The notes below the pieces were generated by a model. It saw nothing but the letters and a program-made list of their open reading frames with translations. It made no database searches and had not been told where the DNA came from. A DNA stretch of 64,000 bases, from NCBI GenBank assembly GCA_965153355.1, contig OZ231127.1, forward strand, positions 41,354,001-41,418,000, written 5' to 3'. Source of the stretch: Flaccisagitta enflata. Lineage: Eukaryota; Chaetognatha; Sagittoidea; Aphragmophora. The position numbers and the translations under genes are program-made. This document shows, one piece after another, positions 56,027-64,000 of the stretch. How positions within the stretch are numbered: position 1 is the stretch's first letter; every line of letters starts with the position of its first letter.

Positions 56027-57049
56027 CTAATAGTCACGACCACGATCCTGGCTGTTACGACCTTGGCGTAGATCATTGTAGCCATGGTCTTGACTATTTT
56101 CATCTGGGCTGCGGTATCGGCGATTTGGGCTGCTGCAAAGGCGATCTGACATGCGGTATCGGCGATCTGGGCCATCGCCTCTGCGATAAGGGCTATCGCG
56201 TCGGCAATCTGGACTATCGCGTCTGCGGTCTGGGCTATGGCGTCTGCGGTCTGGGCTATGGCGTCTGTGATTTGGGCTATTGCGCCTGCGATCTGGACTA
56301 TGGCGTCTGCGATCTGGGCTCTCGCGTCTGCGGTCTGGGCTATGGCGTCTGCGGTCTGGGCTATCGCATCTGCAGTTTGGGCTATCGCGTCTGCAGTTTG
56401 GGCTATGGCGTCTGCGATCTGGGCTATGGCGTCTGCGATCTGGGCTATGGCGTCTGCGATCTTGGGACTCCAAATGGCTCCTTCTAGCTTCCATATTGCC
56501 TAAGCGGAGTGAGAGGCCTTCCAACCGTCTTTCCAAGGCTTCAACTCTGTCTCCTGTCATTGCCGCAGCAATGAAGGTTGTGGGCTGGGCAGGGGCGGCA
56601 GCTCCCATAGACTCTGCCCTTTCCTCAGAATTTGCTAGCCTCACACGCTCAGCAATCACTTGTGCCTCAGCTATGGTGCGTTTGTCCCGAGGACACCAAG
56701 TGTCGATCTCGCGTTTGTAGTCCTTTGGGAGAGCCATCCTGAATCTGAAAAAGTACTCGGTTTGCCTTGCGGCCTCAGGCTCGTACTTGTCAACTGCTCT
56801 GCGGATTTTTGTGGCCAAGTCATGAAATGGTTCAACCCCATCCCAGGTTATGGTGGTTTGTCTGCGAGCATGCCAGTTATACTCTTCTTGTGGGTCAACC
56901 AATGATTTTATGAAAGCAGCTTTGATCTCATCCCAAACCTGGGTAGTGATACCAAGTAGCTTTTGTCTGGCTTGGTCATCGACTTTAAGTGGGAACCACT
57001 TTTTGAGAAGTGCGTTCTTGGCATTTGCGTCTGCCGGGTGCAAGCACAT
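56027..57049 (-). CDS. gag: Gag-like capsid protein of an LTR retrotransposon
   Basis: 340 codons from the Met at 57049. Residues 1-145 look like the Ty3/gypsy retrotransposon Gag domain: KKWFPL, a VWDEIKAAFIKSL helix, RRQ, DGVEPFHDLATKIRRAV and a FRFRMALP segment. Residues 165-195 have Leu heptads (EALERRLEGLSLRLGNME), possibly a coiled coil. Residues 197-315 are about 17 arginine/serine heptapeptides of the DRRRHSP type. There is no CCHC zinc knuckle; the basic repeat may bind RNA instead. In frame upstream, an earlier Met (57151) is cut off by a TAG at 57077-57079, so this copy's N terminus is broken or begins at the later Met. Confidence 0.8.
   Translation of the reverse strand: MCLHPADANAKNALLKKWFPLKVDDQARQKLLGITTQVWDEIKAAFIKSLVDPQEEYNWHARRQTTITWDGVEPFHDLATKIRRAVDKYEPEAARQTEYFFRFRMALPKDYKREIDTWCPRDKRTIAEAQVIAERVRLANSEERAESMGAAAPAQPTTFIAAAMTGDRVEALERRLEGLSLRLGNMEARRSHLESQDRRRHSPDRRRHSPDRRRHSPNCRRDSPNCRCDSPDRRRHSPDRRRESPDRRRHSPDRRRNSPNHRRHSPDRRRHSPDRRRDSPDCRRDSPYRRGDGPDRRYRMSDRLCSSPNRRYRSPDENSQDHGYNDLRQGRNSQDRGRDY
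56105..56461 (-). repeat. 21-bp coding minisatellite in gag
   Basis: About 17 units of 21 bp encode R/S heptapeptides. Unit variants (HSP, DSP, ESP, NSP; DRRR, NCRR, DCRR, NHRR) show amplification followed by drift, with the reading frame kept. Confidence 0.9.
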
Positions 57050-57076
57050 TTCTACAGTGCCTTCAAACAGGGGCAG

Positions 57077-57151
57077 CTAGACAGTTGGATCGTCAGTACC
57101 TGTTCTGAAGTTATGGATTGGGAGAGATGTAACGGATACTGTGTCTGCCAT
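57077..57151 (-). pseudogene. Upstream gag start with in-frame stop
   Basis: The Met at 57151 opens 24 codons (MADTVSVTSLPIHN...) in the same frame as the main gag. A TAG stop (57079-57077) follows, and then the frame runs nine codons to the Met used above. The reading before and after the stop looks continuous, so the stop is probably a mutation in this copy. Confidence 0.65.

Positions 57152-57182
<31 letters not shown>
57152..57182 (-). other. A-tract just upstream of the gag start
   Basis: About 30 consecutive A on the element sense strand, ending one base before the upstream gag ATG. Confidence 0.85.
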
Positions 57183-57189
<7 letters not shown>

Positions 57190-58235
57190 ATACTAAAATC
57201 CGACTTGTGAATTTTTTTAGAACCACTTAGTTTATTTTTGCCAGTGGCATATTAGGAAACGGAAACCTCTTTACATGTATGTGTGTGTGTAAATGATATT
57301 TAGAAGTGTTATTTTTTCCAAATGAAGGTGAAAGAGAAAAATAATGGCGGTGGCAGTCGATGCGGGACTGCAACCTATGGCATCAACAGAAAATGTAAGC
57401 TGGCGGATCTGATGTGACTTGGTGAAGATGCTACAGCTAGTTTTCCCTTGGGTCCGCTGGGCAATGCAGAACCTAGGGGCTTCGACAATAATGTTACCTG
57501 CAGAGTGAAAGTCGGTGTCGTGGGTGAAATCAGTGCCTATGGTGTGGGTTTTAGCGGTAAGATGTAAAAGGGTGGGTGCTGGTGTTGAGGTTGCAGTTGC
57601 AGGTTGGAGGTGGGCTAGCCTCCACGTTGCAGGGTGCTGTTGGGGGTTTCTTGCCAGTGCTTTGGAGTAGTAAGGATGGTTGAAATATGAGGAGTGAAAG
57701 GAAAGAATTGGAAGCTCAGAGGGGTACTGAGTAAAAAGGAAAATGGGTTTGGAGGTGGGCAGCTGGGTCCTTAAGAGATTAGTGAATGCAAAGAACCCGC
57801 AGGATATAAAGAAGAAATACTTCCAAGAGACTTTGAACAAAGAAGCTGGCTCACTGAGAAAACTGCTTCCCAGAAGTTATAGGCTTAACCAGGTCCTCCA
57901 ACCTTGAGAAATGTTTCCTGTAAGAGTGAATTGAGGCCTAAAAGAAGAAACGACCAAAAGAAATAAGCAGTTCTACCCTTTATGGTCGGACGTCTGCCAC
58001 ATGAACAGGCCCTGGCCTGGGCTTTGTTCGACGTAATTAGATCAAGGGGAGTATGGGCATAAAAGCGATTTTCACATGAGGGTAGTGCAGGCCTTGGGTG
58101 AAAAGGAGCAATGGATTCTATCCACTTCTGATCAGCCTATCGTTTCAAAGATGACCCTAAATGGAACTCCAATGTTTCTCAACTTTAAACCTTTGTACTG
58201 TACTATGGGACACAGAGGGTGTATGGGTACGGGTA
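57183..58235 (-). other. Long untranslated leader
   Basis: About 1.05 kb between primer site and gag, unusually long for this class. A minus frame of 189 codons (57271-57840) has no known motif. It may hold packaging or translation signals, which I cannot identify. Confidence 0.5.
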
Positions 58236-58246
58236 CCGATGCACCA
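58236..58246 (-). other. Primer-binding site, tRNA-Gly type
   Basis: The minus strand reads TGGTGCATCGG, two bases inside the 5' LTR. This complements a tRNA 3' end CCGATGCACCA, as in animal tRNA-Gly(GCC). The match is 11 bases and then breaks, so the assignment is likely but not certain. Confidence 0.65.
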
Positions 58247-58248
58247 CT

Positions 58249-58814
58249 TGTAAGAGGGTAGATGTTGCAGGAGTCCTCTTACTTGATGTGCCTGCCAAAT
58301 GGATTGTGCCGGCTGTCCGTGGGATAATTGATTGATTGGATTAGAGTTAGGTTAGTGTGCACAGTGTGCAAATATGATTATGGCATCGGGGATGACAAAG
58401 GATCTTGCGGTCCTGAGCATGGGAAAGAGAAAGATGATATCCAGAACATGCAAGGTGACACGGCATGCAACGGGCAGCCAACCATGTGTCCACAGATGTT
58501 AATTGACAGTTAGATAATGTTAATATGCGGCCGTGATGTTAAAGTATTTAAGCCAGAATAAGGACCCAGCAGTCCACCTTGTTAATCTATGATAAAAGGA
58601 TAGAGATACATGCACTTGTGTAATTGTATGCATAGACAGAACACTATGAAGCATTGTTAAAGATTTACTAATACACATGCAATAGTGAAAAGGATACATA
58701 ACGATTACATGCCATTCCCATGTTACAACCATCTACAGTACGAATCAATCATGAGTCCCAATCAATATCAGAACCATTGGCAGCTCAGCGCAATCCATAT
58801 ATCATTGTCTTACA
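58249..58814 (-). repeat. 5' LTR (element sense)
   Basis: 566 bp, the same length as the other LTR, with ends TGTAAGA..TCTTACA. On the minus strand CTTAAATACTTT is a possible TATA-like site; this is weak. Confidence 0.95.
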
Positions 58815-58953
58815 GCGGACGGGTGGGCAGGGGCGGAAATGCGCGTTTTCACACTTTCCGACTCGTGTTCACGGACCAACGGACCGACGGACCGACGGAC
58901 GGACGGACGGACGGACAAAGGCTCTTATAGAGTTGCGTGTCCGCAACTAAAAA

Positions 58954-59606
58954 TCGGAGTTAGTGTGATTGAGCGAGATTATGATGCGATGAAAACCACA
59001 TGTCTCACTTTCCTGCCGTGTCTACAATAAATTGCGCTGCGTTAGCATGTAGCAGTTTCCCGCTTTTCCAGGTTACTAATACAAAGCTGGTAGATTTCTG
59101 ATTTTGATGGAAGTTAAACCTCGTTTGATCCATTAATTCTCCAGCTTTTCTTCAGGGTAAGAAACTTCTTTGATCTACTTTTTTCCGTTTTCCTGCGATT
59201 TGGAGCTCTCGTCAAAAGATTAACCTTTCGAATCCCAGAGACTAACCTTCCGACTGCCTTTGATTAGGAGCCAAATGATCTTATTCTTGGCTTAGTGCCA
59301 TGCAACGCCACTGCAGTGTGAGTGTATCTCTCGTTATATCGATCCGGTGAAAAGGAAAACTAACAGCGCCACGTAGTTGCCTAAAGTGAAAATGCCAATC
59401 GGTCATAGCACTGAGTCGGTTACATGGCGTGGGGGGGGGGGGTACTTAGGATGCAGTGGAAATGCTCCAACGGTGGATTGAACCATAATTCAAGATTTTT
59501 AGGGGGGACAGATTTGAAAGCGTGCCACTTAAATGTAACGGGATGAAAAGGACGACTCATTTGCAAAAGGCAATCGCAGTAGGCAAACAAAAGCGTGAAC
59601 ATATAT
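58954..59606. other. Unique sequence, no gene recognised
   Basis: Mixed DNA with a G12 run at 59431-59442. Confidence 0.45.
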
Positions 59607-59704
59607 GATTTGATTTGATTTGATTTGATTTGATTTGATTTGATTTGATTTGATTTGATTTGATTTGATTTGATTTGATTTAATTTAATTTGATTTGATT
59701 TGAT
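59607..59704. repeat. (TGATT)n pentamer microsatellite
   Basis: About 19 units of TGATT with three TAATT variants near the right end. Confidence 0.95.
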
Positions 59705-59854
59705 GATTTTGATCCCCTTGGTCAGCTTTGGCTGACATGGCGGGGAAGTCGTTTCCACATTCTCTGGAAGGGCCTGGGTAGTGTATAGCTTAGTAGCCTT
59801 TCCAGCTGACTAAACAAATTAACCCCCGTGTTCTGCCCTTCTCTGCCATTTCTT

Positions 59855-59915
59855 CAGCTTTACACCTGAAGCAGGGCAACAGGCACCCCTGACCATGTGC
59901 GATCCTTGGATAACA
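59855..59915 (+). repeat. W tail fragment
   Basis: GAAGCAGGGCAACAGGCACC, then CTGACCATGTGCGATCCTTGG, the same tail as at 31238-31280. No other W part is present. Confidence 0.55.
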
Positions 59916-60035
59916 TTTCCCTTTTCCTGTTCCTCCCTTTATTTTGCTCCTCCCTTTCTGCTTTTCCTCCACTTTTCCGCAACTCTTTCCCATTTCTTCA
60001 GTTCCTTCCCTTATCTTCTACATTCTCTTTCTATC

Positions 60036-60135
<100 letters not shown>

Positions 60136-60224
60136 TTCGTTTCTTCATCCCGCCTTGTATATCCTTGTTGGTCCCTGAGTCCCTTTTGGGTTTCCAGTTG
60201 TTGAGGCTTTTAATCAGAGGAAGT

Positions 60225-60352
60225 GGGACGCCGCCTTAAAGTGAAGCCGACTCAAACGAAAGCCGCCTGAAACCGGCGCCGCGTCAAAGTGAAGCCGACT
60301 CAAACGAAAGCCGCTTCTATACAAGGCCGTCTGAAAACCGACGCTGTCTAGA
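60225..60352. repeat. GCCGACTCAAACGAAAGCCGC direct repeats
   Basis: AAAGTGAAGCCGACTCAAAC is present at 60238 and 60286, with GCCGCCT/GCCGTCT words between. Similar sequence (CCTTAAAGTGAAGCTGCC) recurs at 61171, and AACGGCGTAGCCTTAAAAAA follows the S element at 60561. An S element may have inserted into this repeat. Confidence 0.6.
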
Positions 60353-60561
60353 AACAAGGCCGGATACACGGCAGCCTCAGTCACGGATGGGTGGGAAAGA
60401 GCGGAAAACATCAAAGATTGACATTGCCACGGATGGACCGAAGTAAAGACGGACAGACCAACCAACGGACCATCCAGCCGACCAACCAACGGACCAACCA
60501 AGGAAACAACTGCTGGAACGGCCAAACGTAGATCATAGAGTCGCGTGCCCGTGACTAAAAA
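60353..60561 (+). mobile_element. S element, complete, GTCACG type
   Basis: AACAA-GGCCG-gataca-CGGCA (outermost pair lost), CAGTCACGGATGGGTGGG, an ACGG/ACCAACC core (60444-60505), CATAGAG, AGTCGCG-tgcc-CGTGACT-AAAAA. The 5' AGTCACGG is the exact inverse of the 3' CCGTGACT, so this copy changed both ends relative to the GTTGCG type. Confidence 0.88.
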
Positions 60562-61920
60562 CGGCGTAGCCTTAAAAAAGAAACCGCCTGGATCCGGAAC
60601 TATCGCCGCCTTCTCACCGCAATGAGAGAATCCCCGCTTGACTCGAAGTACAACAAGAACAAAAAATTCGCGCTATAGTTCATCTTTTTTTTTTTCAAGC
60701 CAGAAAGTTGACTTTTCAGCTGTTGCAACCTTCCAACCATCCCTTTATATGTTCATATATTCATCCATTCGTCCATCCGTCCACCCCACTACTATACCCA
60801 TGTCAAATGGGCCACATGGTACATATATGCATCCTTTCGCCAGTTCGTCCTTGTTTTCTTTTTGTTTTGCTTTTTTCCCTCTATTTACAGAGCTCTCCTT
60901 TCTGGTTCGATTAAGTCTGATTAGTGGCAAGACACGAATCGAGTGAAACGAAAAGATCTGTACCCGGTTTCAATTAACGCTCGTATCAAATCGTTAATTC
61001 TTCGTCAATGAGTCAAACACGAGTACCGTATTGGTTCCGTTAATCATTCCCTTCCCTCTAACGCTTCATCACCTTTTCCCTCCGAAGTTCAATGATTAAT
61101 GAACTATTTCAAAAATAAATACAGATGAGCTTCACTAGAGCGCATTTCAAGGGACTGAGGGAAATTATGCCTTAAAGTGAAGCTGCCTTATCGCCAATAT
61201 AGAAGTAACTACAACAACTTTCATGTGACAGTAGGCCTAATTAGCGGGTGCGCTCTTGCAGTGCTCCACTGTATTATAGATAATCTTCTGATTACGTTAT
61301 CAGTGGTATTTTTCAGTGCACCTTTGAAATAGACAATACCATTTTGTTTTTACCATTTCACTTTGAAAATGATTATCATTGAAAAAATATACTAAACACC
61401 AAATAGAGGATGTTAATTGGAGGGTCAAATAAAACTTAATCTTCAAAATCAGTAGGAAACAATCGCCACTAGACTCAGTATACTTATCAGTTGCATACGT
61501 GTAATACATGGAAGCGTGGAAACGTGGAAGCGTGGAAGCTGAATGGAAATGAAATCCGGAAAAGTAGTGAATGGTGAAATTAAACGAGATGTTAATACAC
61601 AACGGTTGGCGTTCTACAGTGATGGAAAAAAGGAATGTAATGAATGGCAGAAATGACCGATTTTCTTCATCAGATGTTTAGTTGCGACTTAGTAGTTGTG
61701 CAAGAACGGATTTAAAACAAGCGGCACATATCTGCGTGTTGAAATTCTGATTCAGTGATAGCTGTTCATTGCATTGGTCTCCCTGTTTTGTTTTGTTTTT
61801 TTTTTTTGTTTTTTTTGTTTTTTTTGTTTTTTTATTTCTTTTTGTTTTAACCTCTTTGTGATTTCTTATTTCCCTATTGGCAATTTTCCTCTTCTCCCTG
61901 ACTACCATTTCTCTTTCTTT
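60562..61920. other. Unique sequence, no gene recognised
   Basis: About 1.3 kb. A short GGAAGCGTGGAAACGTGGAA repeat lies at 61510-61541. Frames of 61-102 codons match nothing known. Confidence 0.45.
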
Positions 61921-62225
<305 letters not shown>

Positions 62226-62524
62226 TCTTTTTCGCCATTTGTGTCTGAGCACCTTTTTTTTCTCACTCAATCTATTTGACTTTTTTCCGGTCGACACAAA
62301 CAGTGTTGATGGGATCCCATAAACAGAAAACTTAAAAGGTGTCACGATGTTTCAGAATTTGCTCTGAACCTCCCACTCTTTTTTTCTTCTGTTTGTGTGA
62401 CCATATGTCTGTCTGTCTGTCTGTCTCTCCGTCTCTTTTTTAAAAGGTCTCCCTAGAGAAAATAGTCAAATATTCATCATTGACCCGTTACCTTGTATAT
62501 CTTTCTTGCAGATTTGATGTTCCA

Positions 62525-62625
<101 letters not shown>

Positions 62626-62756
62626 TTTCCGCACGTGTGTGTGTCTGAGATGCCGGTTTGCCTTTTTTTAGAACCTCTTCTCTCGCCGCTGTCAAGTCCT
62701 CTCCTTTTCGTCACCCTCTTGACGCTCCCAAAGTCAAGCAGACTAAGTCTTTTCTA

Positions 62757-62862
<106 letters not shown>

Positions 62863-62937
62863 CTTTTCCATTCTGTCTTTCGTTTCCTTTTCCTTTTCAT
62901 CATCATCGTCTTATTTTTCTTCCTCTTTTATTTCTTT

Positions 62938-63063
62938 AAAAGGCCCTGTCCGTAGGTTGGTTGGTTGATTTTTTGGTCGGTCGGTCGATCGGTCGGTCGG
63001 TTGGTCCGTTACCCATTCATTCGACGATCTACACGGCGCACGCGTTGGCCTACTTGGCCTTGT
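62938..63063 (-). mobile_element. S element, GGTGCG-type, 3' end missing
   Basis: Minus strand: AACAA-GGCC-aagta-GGCC-AACGCGTGCGCCGTG, GATCGTCGAATGAATGGG, TAACGGACC, a GACC/AACC core, GACAGGGCC. The TAGAG-hairpin end is absent. Confidence 0.75.
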
Positions 63064-63264
63064 TCTATTCGGATTTTTATTTTCACTCTGAAGGGGTTGG
63101 TGACGGCGTTTTCAGTTCTCAAAGAACATGCAAAGTGAACAACTTCCTTTCTTTCTCAGTTTCTCTGTCTCTCTTATTTTTCAGACTGCAATCACTCGGA
63201 CCGAGATTGTGTTGTTAAAACTATGAAAGAGAGATCGTTTTTTCGAACCATTCTTATTTAGATG

Positions 63265-63315
63265 CTGTGTCGGTCGGTCCGTCGTTCTGTATGCGACTGT
63301 CCCCCGTTGGGCTTG
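63265..63315 (-). mobile_element. S 5' fragment
   Basis: Minus strand: AACAAGCCCAACGGGGGACAGTCGCATAC, then GACGGACCGACC. The GCCC/GGGG stem is mostly paired. Confidence 0.45.
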
Positions 63316-63503
63316 TTCCGCCTATAGGGGGTATTTTACATGGCAACCATCCCGAGCATTGATATTGTAATTATCGTCGAGGTCCATTTTCATTATGATT
63401 TTGAATATGAATTCTGTTTAACCTTTTTACTATTCTATTTCATTATTTTGCGTTAAATTTACCGCTAATTTTACTTTTAATTTCTAATCAAAGGAATGAT
63501 AAA

Positions 63504-63684
63504 AACAAGTAACGTGGGGTTACAATATCTTACAACCCCCCTCCTAACCCTCCCCTCTTCAAAAACACAAGTGCAGCTTCTCAAATGCGTGTTTTCAGAC
63601 TTTTTGACTTGTGCGTTGCCGACCATCGGATGGACCAACCGACGGACAAAACCGCTCAGAGAGTCACCAGTCCGAAACTAAAGA
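63504..63684 (+). mobile_element. S element with compensated 5' hairpin
   Basis: AACAA-GTAAC-gtggg-GTTAC-AATATC: relative to the GTGAC/GTCAC stem at 33683 and 35674, one G-C pair has become A-T on both sides. A CAACCGACGGAC core and GAGAGTCACCAGTCCGAAACTAAAG follow; the 3' hairpin is decayed. Confidence 0.75.
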
Positions 63685-64000
63685 CAGAAGTAACCTGAAA
63701 TTTTGTATTAAGGAACAATCGAAGAACTCGTATTTAAAACGGGATTAAAGCGGGTTTGTTCATTCTTCCCATCGGTTTGGCAATCAAGCCAATATCATGA
63801 TACCCATGGGATATCTGTCAAATTCAATTCCGCCCTCAGCCAAACGATTAGAGACTCCCCCTTTAAAGACTTTCTTTTTTTGGGGTCTCTGAGTGAGCAA
63901 GACGGTTGAAAGCCCAAAAGACCCGCGCGCGCGAAACGGAAACTACGATTCTGCCGCCATTCATTCTTTCCTCTTTTTTTTTTTCACCTACTTTTCAATT
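63685..64000. other. Unique sequence to the window end
   Basis: No gene recognised; a CGCGCGCG run lies at 63924-63931. Confidence 0.45.

Larger units (their letters stand above)
52856..58814 (-). mobile_element. Complete LTR retrotransposon carrying gag but no pol
   Basis: 5,959 bp bounded by two 566-bp LTRs and a 4-bp target duplication GCGG (52852-52855 and 58815-58818). Element sense is the minus strand. It has a primer-binding site beside the right LTR, a purine tract beside the left LTR and a Ty3-type gag frame. The 2.6 kb after gag has no reverse transcriptase, protease, RNase H or integrase signature and no frame over 140 codons. It therefore appears non-autonomous (gag-only, as in TR-GAG elements) and would need pol from a relative. 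Confidence 0.9.
52821..58953 (+). mobile_element. S element split by an LTR retrotransposon
   Basis: The 5' part (52821-52855) is AACAA-GGCCG-aataca-CGGCC-AATACCAGTTGCGG. The 3' part (58815-58953) is GCGGACGGGTGGGCAGG, CACACTTTCCGACTCG, an ACGG/ACCG core, TTATAGAG, GTTGCG-tgtc-CGCAAC-TAAAAA. Joined across the shared GCGG, the two parts form a normal GTTGCG-type S of about 170 bp. Confidence 0.9.

Overview
This window looks like intergenic DNA from a large, repeat-packed eukaryotic genome, most likely an invertebrate animal. The basis is the DNA-transposon remains (hAT, pogo-like), a Ty3-type gag element, degenerate tRNA-like DNA and a very heavy load of simple repeats. I cannot name the species. 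I recognise no host gene or exon. Nearly all long open frames translate microsatellites (SLSLSL, CVCVCV, VVVV, KKKK) and are artefacts. By eye, simple repeats cover about 9 kb (roughly 14%), including (GTT)n of about 575 bp, (GAA)n of about 350 bp and (CTTT)n of about 350 bp.

Two dispersed non-coding families dominate the rest. S elements (about 115-215 bp, some 25 copies or fragments) begin with AACAA plus a hairpin, carry a variable 4-bp-periodic core of the ACCG/ACGG kind, and end TAGAG-hairpin-TAAAAA. W elements (about 340-550 bp) begin CTTTTTGGGCAGCGG with a GC-rich hairpin, carry a 20-bp-period minisatellite between inverted arms of about 65 bp, and end GCTTTTGCGACTAT. W sits inside S in three copies. 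Within S the hairpin stems change sequence from copy to copy while staying paired. I consider this the most interesting signal here.

Layout: 1-6.5 kb holds simple repeats and S copies; 6.6-7.2 kb an S+W composite; 7.3-13 kb simple repeats; 13.2 kb a pogo-like MITE; 15.1-20.6 kb four W elements, one split by a 917-bp hAT element with an 8-bp target duplication; 23.8-24.4 kb a foldback element holding an S copy and a tRNA-like Pol III promoter; 26.8-28.75 kb two adjacent tandem satellites (about 339 and 163 bp periods); 32.1-33.2 kb a hAT-like element swollen by (CT)n; 35.7-36.4 kb another S+W composite; 44.05-44.36 kb a hAT MITE; 45.4 and 48.2 kb an inverted pair of a CpG-rich element; 45.8-46.7 kb a 22-bp minisatellite; 49.1-49.6 kb a palindromic W; 52.85-58.81 kb a complete LTR retrotransposon (566-bp LTRs, PBS, PPT, gag but no pol) inserted into an S copy; 59-64 kb more simple repeats and S copies.

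The nesting gives relative ages. S and W are older than the hAT and LTR insertions that split them. The LTRs differ at 8 of 566 positions. Nothing indicates host genes working together in this window.
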